A DNA stretch of 19,526 nucleotides from Ettlia oleoabundans. Its lineage: Eukaryota > Chlorophyta > Chlorophyceae > Chlamydomonadales. The notes below the pieces were generated by a model. That model did no database searches. It was not told the DNA's origin and saw nothing but the letters and a program-made list of their open reading frames with translations. Below, piece after piece: positions 9,501-17,100 of the stretch. A program made the translations under genes and the position numbers. Each line of letters starts with the position of its first letter. The first letter of the stretch is position 1. The stretch covers positions 1-19,526 of the forward strand of contig JAAMXP010000778.1 of NCBI GenBank assembly GCA_019693395.1, read 5' to 3'.

Positions 9501-10205
9501 GGCTGACACCAGCTCCCTGAACAAGACCGCAAGTGCGTACGCGGCGGTATCCCACTGCCTCTTGTGATTACAGTCTGCCCGGCAGTAACATGGGTACAAA
9601 TCGCCTTGGGGTTTGCAACACATACCCATGGAAGCAGCAAACTCTAGGTAGGTCGCATTTACGTGCACTACCAGGCGGGAGCAGACAAGTCAAGGGCCAG
9701 CTTGTGTGTATGTTTTTGTTGATTGTTAAGGTTATATTATGAAAAGTTGATCGGCTCATCAAGGGCGAAGCGTTGCTGCTGTGCCCGTTGCCTGCAGACT
9801 ACATTGCCGGCAACATGTCCGTCTATGCCGCCGCCAACAACAATGCGGACTTTGCTGAGGCTGCCGCCACCATGCTGGCTGCCTGCGACAGCACAGCTGT
9901 GCCCGTCCCAGCCGTCAGCTTCGATGCCATCACTGCCGTGAGTTTGGCCGCTGGTTCTGGCTGGTTGCCCTCTCGGAGGCTGCTTAGTAGTTGACTATGT
10001 GATGCAAGGATGCCTGTTGGTGCCTGGTTTTGTTGCTAAGCATGAGCTGCCCCAGATGGTGCAATCTAACAGAACCGAGCACGCTACCTTGACACCTGCA
10101 GACCCTGCCCTTTTCCCCTCCTTCCTTTCCCCTGTCCTGTCCCTGCAGTGTGTCAACACTGTGATGACTGTGCTCAACACCACCACCTACCCCCAGACAG
10201 CCTGA
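3507..10205 (+). CDS. PTB: PiT/PTB-type sodium-phosphate symporter, tandem copy 1
   Basis: Imports inorganic phosphate with Na+ across a membrane (PHO89/SLC20 family). Nineteen exons: 3507-3517, 3896-3951, 4117-4127, 4299-4332, 4600-4673, 4963-5039, 5317-5456, 5636-5767, 6074-6232, 6590-6720, 6901-7157, 7373-7519, 7889-7995, 8223-8301, 8519-8604, 9036-9113, 9446-9532, 9798-9937, 10149-10205 (stop TGA). The total of 1863 nt gives 620 aa and all phases agree. First half: hydrophobic segments about 8-24, 46-62, 89-108, 148-174, 189-209 and 226-246, with GANDVAN 25-31 and PVSTTHS 111-117. A charged loop follows at 248-360. The second half repeats the fold with GSNDVAN 378-384, KSDVPVW and LPLSTTH 465-471. 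The tail from about 528 has sequons N552, N561 and N612, and Cys 585 and 603. The start is chosen by splice phase, AAAGATGG context and agreement with copy 2. PTB is used as a family name; ortholog and membrane are not resolved. Confidence 0.93.
3518..3895 (+). other. GC-AG intron 1 of copy 1 (378 nt)
   Basis: The donor reads CAG|GCAAGT, the strong consensus of the rare GC-AG intron class, and the acceptor is CTGCAG. The same position in copy 2 uses GTGCGT. An open frame crosses the intron (3443-4003, +) but has no recognisable domain and is treated as chance. Confidence 0.7.
4117..4127 (+). other. 11-nt internal microexon (exon 3) of copy 1
   Basis: GCATCGGCGCG lies between GTGCAG and GTGAGA. 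With the last base of exon 2 it completes G-I-G-A, and exon 4 supplies NDVANAFGSSVG. Without it the PiT signature and the frame are both broken. It is 11 nt in copy 2 as well (11839-11849). Confidence 0.88.
4227..4298 (+). other. Conserved 3' block of intron 3, copy 1
   Basis: The last 72 nt of intron 3, ending ACCTGCCCTGCAG, match the last 72 nt of intron 3 in copy 2 (12049-12120) with only two substitutions by eye. Most other introns of the two genes share little beyond splice consensus. Confidence 0.85.
4910..4939 (+). repeat. AAGCA-type simple repeat in intron 5 of copy 1
   Basis: A run of AGCAAAA / AGCAAA / AGCA units, an A-rich microsatellite in an otherwise GC-rich intron. No function is suggested. 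Confidence 0.75.
5906..6038 (+). repeat. Three-unit 44-45-nt tandem repeat in intron 8 of copy 1
   Basis: Units begin GATGCCGGCTGGTCCCTCAA at 5906 and 5951, with a diverged third unit (GATGCTGGCTGGTCCC) at 5995. The unit edges carry TTCAACCTAG and TAGGTTGAAC, which are complementary and could pair across unit 2. Copy 2 intron 8 has no equivalent and is 87 nt shorter. Confidence 0.85.
6233..6589 (+). other. Intron 9 of copy 1 (357 nt), nothing recognised
   Basis: Canonical GTGAGT donor after the ISACF codons and CCCTGCAG acceptor. It contains an A-run near 6305 and an ATGATGA near 6274, but no box arrangement, ORF or repeat I can support as a gene. Confidence 0.6.
7520..7888 (+). other. Intron 12 of copy 1 with about 210 nt of extra, unlike sequence
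   Basis: Starts GTGCGA and ends CCTGCAG, as in copy 2, but is 369 nt against 155 nt. The middle (about 7555-7800) is rich in G-runs and C-runs with possible pairing (GGGAAACCCG, GGCGAATCCCG) and includes GGTTCGAATTTCC, close to a tRNA-type B box. It differs in texture from the T/C-rich neighbouring introns. It could be a short retroelement or a simple insertion; no terminal repeats or target-site duplication were found. Confidence 0.4.
8041..8069 (+). pseudogene. Relic of the exon 13 3' end inside intron 13 of copy 1
   Basis: These 29 nt match the end of exon 13 (7962-7990) with three substitutions at an offset of 79 nt. Read in the exon frame they give GVKMIKLTNS against GVKMTKLTNS. The block is followed by unrelated sequence without the CGCG|GTGAGT donor, so it cannot act as a normal exon. 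Copy 2 has no such block. Confidence 0.8.
8605..9035 (+). other. Intron 15 of copy 1 (431 nt), nothing recognised
   Basis: The longest intron of either transporter gene, with GTGAGT donor and GTGCAG acceptor; the copy 2 equivalent is 167 nt. The extra sequence (about 8700-9000) has mixed composition with no repeat, ORF or RNA motif I can support. Confidence 0.55.
9177..9228 (+). repeat. Four-unit degenerate 13-nt repeat in intron 16 of copy 1
   Basis: AGGT starts at 9177, 9190, 9203 and 9216, exactly 13 nt apart: AGGTCGGACCCTT, AGGTTGGCCCTAT, AGGTCGACACTAA, AGGTTACCTAACA. The units are alternately AGGTCG and AGGTT. It lies in the 332-nt intron 16, which is otherwise unremarkable. Confidence 0.75.
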
Positions 10206-10625
10206 GCGCTGCAGCCGTGCGACGCCGGCTGCAATGCTGCCAACCCCTTGCTTGCAGCTACAACCGCCCATCACATGTGGCATATGTTGTGAGGCATTCC
10301 CAGTGAACGGGCAAGTTGTTAGGCCTTCTGACACTTGCCTACATCTAGATTTACACCAAAAAGAGGGGCACATCACCCTAAGCCCCAGTACACGCCACAA
10401 CGCTTCTACCGCGCAACCCACCTTCCTCTGCTCATGTTGCCTTTGTGATTGCCTCAGCCTTTTTGCACACCCGGCCTGCTTCTCTCCACGCAAANNNCCC
10501 CCCCCCCCCCCCCCGCTATCCCTAAACTCAAGGTCCAAACTCAGATAACCAATAATTCTTCCGCTTACGTCCTAACCGCGCCTGCTGCTTCAGTTCCGTA
10601 GTGCAGTGTAAAGCATGGCTGCATT
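10206..10625 (+). other. Probable 3' UTR of copy 1 with TGTAA poly(A) signal
   Basis: The first TGTAA on the + strand after the stop is at 10607-10611, 402 nt downstream. TGTAA is the usual polyadenylation signal of green algae and typically sits 10-20 nt before the cleavage site. The exact end is inferred. The stretch contains a three-base N gap and a C-run. Confidence 0.4.
10495..10514. other. Assembly gap (NNN) followed by a 17-C homopolymer
   Basis: Three N bases at 10495-10497 sit next to an unbroken run of C to 10514. This is a sequencing or assembly artefact at a homopolymer, so the true length of the 3' UTR here is uncertain. It is outside the coding exons. Confidence 0.95.
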
Positions 10626-11126
10626 GCAGGCGGTGTCGGTGATACATACGGCAGCAGCGCAACAGCAGTGCGTGCGTCTAGGGTGGCAGGGCAAGCTGAT
10701 GCCACTGCTGTCTTGCTCAGCAGGTGGAGGTGCTGCGCACAGCAGCAGCAGGCACCCAACATGCTCGGAGGGGGAAGCAAGCCCGGGGAAGCAAGCCCGG
10801 GTCGTGCCCACAACCCTTGACAATCCGGGAGTAATGACAGCGGTGAGGAAGCAGCGGCGGGGACGGCATAGGGGAGGCAAATACCAGCAGGAGGGCCCAG
10901 CCTGGTGCGCCTGGGTCCTAAAGGCCCCCTCGCCTGCGCCGCCGCTGCTGCCGCCGCACAGCGGCACATGGGTTGCAAGGTCATGCGGCCCCCGGACCCA
11001 ACCCGGTTTTCAGCGTGCCAAACCTGAACCATAGTCGATTGGGCGTGATAGTAGTGGGTTTGGCCCAGAGCAAAATTCCAAATTTTTCTTTTTTGAAGAG
11101 AACCAAAAAGGCATCTCTGTGCTTCT
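10626..11126. other. Spacer between the two transporter genes
   Basis: No gene recognised. It contains one 14-nt perfect tandem duplication (GGGGAAGCAAGCCC at 10771-10784 and 10785-10798) and an A/T-rich stretch at about 11071-11110 that probably belongs to the copy 2 promoter. Open frames on both strands lack any domain or splice support. Confidence 0.6.
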
Positions 11127-11238
11127 GATTCCTTTGGGGCTGTATATGCTTGGGAGGGCGCCGTCATGGCATTTCTTCTCAAACAGAGACCTCAACTGAG
11201 TGGGGCGTGGATTTCGTTGACAGAGAGCACACGTCAAG
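11127..11238 (+). promoter_or_regulatory. Proximal promoter / 5' UTR of copy 2 with P1BS-like GTATATGC
   Basis: GTATATGC at 11142-11149 is a perfect fit to GNATATNC, the P1BS site bound by PHR1/PSR1-type MYB factors that switch on phosphate-starvation genes in plants and algae. It is 90 nt before the ATG. The same bases could act as a TATA box, placing transcription start near 11175, downstream of an out-of-frame ATG at 11166. The only other perfect GNATATNC I found in the window is GGATATCC at 5228 in an intron, so chance cannot be excluded. Confidence 0.4.
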
Positions 11239-11249
11239 ATGGTGTACAG
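11239..11249 (+). other. 11-nt start exon of copy 2
   Basis: ATGGTGTACAG followed by a GTGCGT donor; joins CGAATTTACGTGG at 11630 to give MVYSEFTWIF, identical to copy 1. The AAGATGG context (A at -3, G at +4) is favourable for initiation. Confidence 0.82.
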
Positions 11250-14200
11250 GTGCGTGAGCAGCCTGCTTGCTCGCATTCCGCTGCCTGCTTCTGCGGGATT
11301 GCTGCGGCAGCCGGCATTCTCGCATGTTGCGCGGCGCTGAAAGCGCGCGGTAGACGCTTGGCGGTACACGCTTGCTGGCGTCAGCCACGCATGCATGCAC
11401 CGTGCAGTCTTGCGCTGCTTGCGACGCTCGCAGCAGCCCCTGCTCTGCGCCAAAAACTCACACCGCTTGCGATGATTTGCTCTGCACGACGCACAGTGCT
11501 TTGGTTGCCCGACCAATGCTGCGCTCGGCTCCAGCCAGGGAAGAAGCTGCTGCGACCCCCCGCCGCCACTTGCAAGCTTGCACACTGACTCTTTTGCCTT
11601 CCTGCCTGGCCTTCGTTCCTTGAATGCAGCGAATTTACGTGGATCTTCGTTTGTGCCATCTTCTTGTCGCTGTTCGTGGCCTACGGTGAGTCGAGTTGTA
11701 AAGGCTTTGAACGGCGACGTGCACTAGCGCCAACCGCGAGGGAGGGTAACATAGCTGCTGTTCCCCCCTTGGCTGCCACCCTGTCCCTCTGCTTGCTCCT
11801 GCTCCAATCATCCCTGTCTCTCATCCTCCTCTTCGCAGGTATTGGCGCGGTAAGAGCACAAGGCAGCCAGGGCCAAGGGCGCCTGAATGCCGCCGCTCCT
11901 GTTCTACAGCCGCCTGCCTAGCCCGCAGCACCCGCTTGCGTCAGCTTCAAGGCCTTTCTTGAGAACTACATGCCAACCCTGTTGTGCTGTTGGTGTGATC
12001 CACTTGTCTCGTCTGTCCGTTTGCCTGCCCTGCAACCTAGCCACCTGCGCAGCCGCACACAGCGAGCATGCCAGCCCTCCCTGACCTTCTGCTGCTGTGA
12101 TGCACCCACCTGCCCTGCAGAACGATGTGGCCAATGCCTTCGGCAGTTCCGTAGGTGAGTTAATCATAAGTGGCCGCCTTATCAATAATAACCTTGAGCC
12201 TTGCTTAGTTTGAGTGTTGTTTTGGACTATCCCCAGCCCCTCCACTGCTTTTAAACCACAGCAACCACGATTGTTGTTTTGGACTATCCCCAGCCCCTCC
12301 ACTGCTTCAACCCCACAGCAACCAGCCAGCAACCAACAACTCCAGAGTTGTTCACTGAGCTCCTGCCTACAACTCCCCCTTCAGGCTCCAAAGCCATCAC
12401 GATGAAACAGGCAATTTTGATTGCGTCTGTCTGCGAGTTTGGCGGTGCTGTCCTGCTGGTGCGCTCCCTGCCCTATTGCATCGAGTGCATGATGCTGGTG
12501 CCGCATGCTTGGGACAATAAGGGAGCAGCAAAACATGTAGGCGAGCCCCTTGGTGAGGCTCAAAAGCAACTTGCACACTCGACGATATGTGTTGGTGCTT
12601 GTACCGTGCAGGGTTCTGGTGTGACAGATACCATCCGTGGTAAGATTGCCGACCTGGATGCCTACAAGAACAAGCCTGACCTCTACATGTAAGCACCCTT
12701 ATCCCTCCTCTGCGGTGTTCCCCACCTCATTAATCCTGGCTGCTTGTGTTACCTGTTGTGGTTTCTGGATCAGCTGGCCCCACGTGGCACCCTGTGAGCT
12801 TGCAATTCACCTGCTTCCCGCTACCCCGGCTTTGCACGCAGGTATGGCATGCTTTGCGCCATGCTTGCCACCGGCATCTGGCTGATTATTGCCACCTACT
12901 TTGAGTTGCCCGTATCCACCACCCACTCCATCACTGGCGCTGTCATCGGCATGTCCATGATTGCTGGCGGTGCTAACTCTGGTGCGTGAATCCACGCTTT
13001 CCTGGTTCGCTTGCTTATCTTCCCCCTGCTTTATGTTGCACTGCATGCTGCCTGCTCCTGCTGGTCCCCTGATTTCTTGCAGGGTAGGCTATTGGGGTTC
13101 GACAGTCAGTACTGATGATGACAGTGATACAACAACCCTTCTCCTTGTCTGTCCTGCAGTTGTGTGGTCTAAAAGCAAGGATAGCTTCCCCTTCCTGTCT
13201 GGCGTCTCAGTCATTGTTATTTCTTGGTTCACCTCCCCGATCCTCTCCGCCATCGGTGCTGCTCTTCTGTTCCTCTTCACCCGCCACGCCGGTGAGGGCA
13301 GCCTACCTCTGTTGGCACAAGGGGCTTACTGGGCTATGGCCCAGCATGTCTCCATATGGGCCTAAGCGGGCTTGGCCACACAGACGTGGGGCAGGGGGTA
13401 GTGACTGCTGTACAGCTTGGTTAAATTATGGCTGCCTGCTTTCAAAGTTTGGTCTTGATACCTTACCCGACCATGCTTGCCCCTCATCCTTTCCTGCACT
13501 TTGCCTGCAGTGCTGCGTCGCCAGAACAGCTACAGGCTGTCCCTGTGGATGCTGCCCTTCCTGTCCTTCGCCACCGTCTATGTCGGCTGCTTTTACATCA
13601 TCCAGAAGGGCCCCAAGCTGTCTGTCGAGGACTCCCAGAACGCCTGGATCTCCGCCTGCTTTGGTGAGTGCCTGGAGTTACCACAGCGTTGACTGTCCTC
13701 TGCTCTTGGGCATCAACTTGAATTGAACTACAAATCTCTGTGTGCTGGCACCAACTCCGTGCATTCTTTATCCTGAGTGCCCAATAAATCCCCCCGCCCC
13801 CCAACCACCCCCTACCCCACAAAACACACACATACACACACACCACTACCATTGCATGGCTGTCTCTTGCCCTTGCAGCTGCCGGTGGCGCCCTGGTTGC
13901 CGCCTTTGTGGGTGTTCCCCTGATCAAGCGCCAGGTAGAGCGTGACTGGGATGAGCTGAGCAAGGCTGAGGTCATCCCCGAGCTGCACGCCCCCGGCACG
14001 AAGGCTGAGGTGAGTGGGCCAGCCACTGGCAGGCTGCTTGAACTTGCGCTGGACTTAAAAAAAGCGGTTCTGCATGTATGCTGCATGTGTGTTTGCATAT
14101 TTGTTTTCGCACTGCCCTGCCCTCCAGTTGCTAAGTTATTTTGTGCAGATGTTAACTGCCTCTTCTGTTTGCCTGAGCCTGCAGGGCAAGGTGGACATGG

Positions 14201-16808
14201 AGTCTGGCTCTGACACCGCCGCTGCCGAGGACGAGAAGCCCCCAATTGGCGCTGGCCACTCCGAGCGCACCCCCGCCATGCTCAAGGATCTGCGCAAGAG
14301 CAAGCTGTTTGGCGCCGCCACCAAGGCCTTCACCGCCTCTGTTAGATATGACATGCACGGCGTGGTGGGCGAGGACAAGACTGTCAACGAGGTGCACAAC
14401 AACGCCGAGCAGTTTGACCGCAAGACTGAGATCAGGTGAGCACGGCAGTGCTTTCTGCCCCTTCCCTGTGCATGTTGGTTATGCATTGCTTTGATTGGCT
14501 GTGCGCAGCCAGATGCATAAAACCCTTTTTTGATAGTTTAGGACCTGCTTCTCGCACTTGGAAGGCTGTCAATAAAAGCAGCCTGGTGTTGTCTGTAACC
14601 TTCGCTTTTGGCCTGACCACTCTTCCGGTGAATCGCCCCACCTGCTCTGTCTGCAGCTTCAAGTACCTCCAGGTGTTCACCGCCATGTGCAACAGCTTTG
14701 CCCACGGCTCCAACGACGTCGCCAATTCCATTGGTCCCTTTGCCGGCATCTACGCCGTGTGGCAGTGCACCTGCGTCAACTCCAAGTCTGATGTGCCCGT
14801 CTGGTGCGGTGCTGCTGAGGTTGCTAGTGATCGTTTTGCTGGATATCACTCCAGTTCAAAAGGTGTTGCAATGCAATGTTGGATTGCGCGTTATGTGCTT
14901 GTGGAAAGCAAGCAACAAGCCAATGCTTTGCTTGGTGCATTGCTGCGATGGCCTGCAGGATTCTGGTTATTGGCGGTGTCGGCATTGTGATTGGCCTGGC
15001 CACCTACGGCTACAAGATCATCCGTGTGCTGGGTGTGAAGATGGTTAAGATGAGCAACTCTCGCGGTGAGTGCTGCTTGCTGTTGTGCCTGCCTGCTCTA
15101 CTGCCAGCAGCCTCGGCCGCGTTTGGCTGGATTGAGTGGGTTATCAGAGATATTCTGCCTTCAACTCATTTGTTATGCTATTCGCTTGCTGCAGGCTACA
15201 CTGTCGAGCTTGCTTCCGCTGCCGTTATCATTGTGGGCTCCCGCTACGGCCTGCCCCTCTCCACCACACACTGGTGAGGAATTGGTGGCTCGTTCGTTGC
15301 CTTGTGTTTCATGTCTGGTAGTTCCTGGCCTGCCTCTCCGAAAACGCCACATATGGCACATATGCGTTATCTGACACCCTTGTAATCGTGCCACACAATG
15401 CGTTATCCGACACCTTCCCCTGACCGTGCCTCACAGCGTGCTTCTTGCTTCTGTCCCGCATCTGTCACTGCAGCATGGTGGGTGCTGTGACTGGTGTGGG
15501 TCTTGTGGAGAGTGTGTCTGGCCGTCGGCCCGAGAGCTCCACCGCTGGTAGCCGTCGCGGTGAGTAGCTGCCCCTGTTGCTCCACTCCGTCCCATTGAAA
15601 GCCGCTACAAGTGACGCTGACGTCATCGAACTACCAACTTGCCCATAGGTTGAGATGCTTGTCTGCCTAGGATTTTACCCAGAATGGGCTCAGCCCCACC
15701 ACCCTTCTGCCACCACCTTCCTGCAGCTTTCAACTGGATCCTGCTGGCCAAGTTCTTCGTTGGCTGGGTGGCTACCCTGGTGGTGGCCGCACTGACCTCC
15801 GCAGGTGGGATTTCTATGGGCCAGGCCTACAACTACGTGGGCAGCGTAATGCAAGTAACATGAAGAATCACAGTAGCACAGTGATTGTTGCAATGCTTGG
15901 CGGTGGGCGTGCTGGTGCGGCTTGATCCAGCTCTTGCTCGCTCGATAAAACTGCATCTGGCTGCCTCACAGACCTCCACAGCTGCATTCCCTCATCGTCA
16001 TCGCAGCCAAACATGACGGTGCATACTGTGAACCCTCTTTCGTCTGGTTTGCATGTGCCGTTTGGTATTCTTTTGCAGCCTTCACCGCCCAGGGCATCTA
16101 CGCCCCATACCGCGTGGACACCAACCAGCGTGTGGACGACTCCATCTCCCTGAACAAGACAGCAAGTAAGTATTGGGAGTCCTTTTGACCGACAGACTAC
16201 ATTACAGCAGACTGTAGCGGCGGTTTGCTGGCTCTTTCTTGCGATCTTAGTGCCCCTTTTCCTTTTGCTCCCCTCTGCTGCTGTCTCCTGCCTGACCTGT
16301 GGGTCTGACCAAGGTCTTTCCATACATCCTCTATCATAAGTGGCTCAATTTTGCTCTCCTGTTTCTCCTTGCAGACTACATTGCTGGCAACATGTCCGTC
16401 TTTGCCACCGAGACCGGCAACACGCTGTTCCAGGAGCAGGCCGACATCATGCTGGCTGCTTGCAACATGGCCTCCGTGCCCACCCCACCCGTCAGCTTCG
16501 ACGCCATCTCTAACGTGAGTGCGACTGCCTGCCCTGTATTATATGTTTTGCTCCCTGCACTTTGGTTGTCTCGTCCCGTTGGCTTACACACAAGTCCCTG
16601 GCAGCAGCCTAGAAATGATTTGCTGGTTGATTCAGCATGCATCCAGGGTTGGTTTCTGACTGCTGCATGCACCACCCACGAGCAACCACCGAGTTGAGTT
16701 CGCAACTCCTGAGCACAGCCTGAACCATCTCCCTGCCCCTGCTGCCTGCAGTGCGTCAACACCGTGATGAACTCCCTCAACATCACCACCTACCCCCAAA
16801 CGGCCTAA
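11239..16808 (+). CDS. PTB: PiT/PTB-type sodium-phosphate symporter, tandem copy 2
   Basis: Second copy of the phosphate symporter, direct orientation, 19 exons: 11239-11249, 11630-11685, 11839-11849, 12121-12154, 12385-12458, 12612-12688, 12842-12981, 13160-13291, 13511-13663, 13879-14009, 14185-14435, 14657-14803, 14959-15065, 15195-15273, 15474-15559, 15727-15804, 16079-16165, 16375-16514, 16752-16808 (stop TAA). The total of 1851 nt gives 616 aa. Every junction and phase equals copy 1; it is four residues shorter because exons 9 and 11 each lose two codons. GANDVAN, PVSTTHS, GSNDVAN and LPLSTTH are all intact, as are three tail sequons (N548, N557, N608) and Cys 581 and 599. Membrane cores are very close to copy 1; differences gather at the exon 9-10 boundary, the acidic part of the central loop, and the tail. 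All donors are GT. Expected to be functional; separate roles are not shown by sequence alone. Confidence 0.93.
11250..11629 (+). other. Intron 1 of copy 2 (380 nt), nothing recognised
   Basis: GTGCGT donor, GAATGCAG acceptor. Nearly the same length as intron 1 of copy 1 (378 nt) but with little visible sequence similarity and a GT instead of a GC donor. No other element seen. Confidence 0.65.
11839..11849 (+). other. 11-nt internal microexon (exon 3) of copy 2
   Basis: GTATTGGCGCG between TTCGCAG and GTAAGA. It supplies the GIGA of the GIGANDVAN signature in the same phase as copy 1; two of its 11 bases differ from copy 1, both synonymous. Confidence 0.88.
12049..12120 (+). other. Conserved 3' block of intron 3, copy 2
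   Basis: Counterpart of 4227-4298 with two substitutions in 72 nt. It runs up to the acceptor of exon 4, which encodes NDVANAFGSSV. Confidence 0.85.
12215..12328 (+). repeat. Two-unit 57-nt tandem repeat in intron 4 of copy 2
   Basis: Units start TGTTGTTTTGGACTATCCCC at 12215 and 12272. The first 36 nt of the two units are identical; the ends differ slightly. Copy 1 intron 4 lacks it, so it arose after the gene duplication or was lost from copy 1. Confidence 0.88.
13790..13845 (+). repeat. C-rich and CA microsatellite tract in intron 9 of copy 2
   Basis: A run of CCCCC/CCAACC sequence followed by CACACA/TACACA repeats, ending a few bases before the CCATTGCATGG region. A simple-sequence tract with no coding role. 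Confidence 0.8.
15362..15433 (+). repeat. Degenerate two-unit repeat of about 36 nt in intron 14 of copy 2
   Basis: ATGCGTTATCTGACACC at 15362 and ATGCGTTATCCGACACC at 15398 begin two similar units that also share a CGTGCC(A/T)CAC segment. CACATATGGCACATATG just before it is a second short internal repeat. Confidence 0.7.
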
Positions 16809-17100
16809 GTTTTGCGGCTACTGCTTGTTCGCGGAAGGCGCAGGAGGCCACTTCGTTCTGTACTGGAAGTAGAAGGCTGGTTGGCCCTCTGCACCTGGCG
16901 CAAGAGACTTGATTGTAGAGAGCGTACTATCCCGCACAGCGCATGGCCCTCCCACTGTCGCTCCATTGCAGATCCACCCGTGCTTGTTAATGGCTTAGCC
17001 TTGGTTTCTCCTGCGCATGACAGCCGATCGGCTGTTTCATTTGCCTTCTCTCTCTCCGATTCCCCCCGACATCAAGTTTAGGAATAAAGTAAGCCTTTGA
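16809..17100 (+). other. Probable 3' UTR / downstream flank of copy 2
   Basis: Non-coding after the TAA stop. No TGTAA occurs within 1 kb; the only poly(A)-like signal is AATAAA at 17083-17088, followed by an AT-rich stretch. AATAAA is not the usual green-algal signal and also occurs inside an intron at 13783, so the transcript end is uncertain. Confidence 0.35.

Noticed and set aside
3507..10205. Reading the region as several small separate genes
   Set aside because: The fragments with TTHS, VVWS, LRRQNSY and similar motifs join in frame into one PiT protein, with every junction matched in the second copy.
13783..13788. AATAAA as a transcript end
   Set aside because: It lies within intron 9 of copy 2 and green algae normally use TGTAA.
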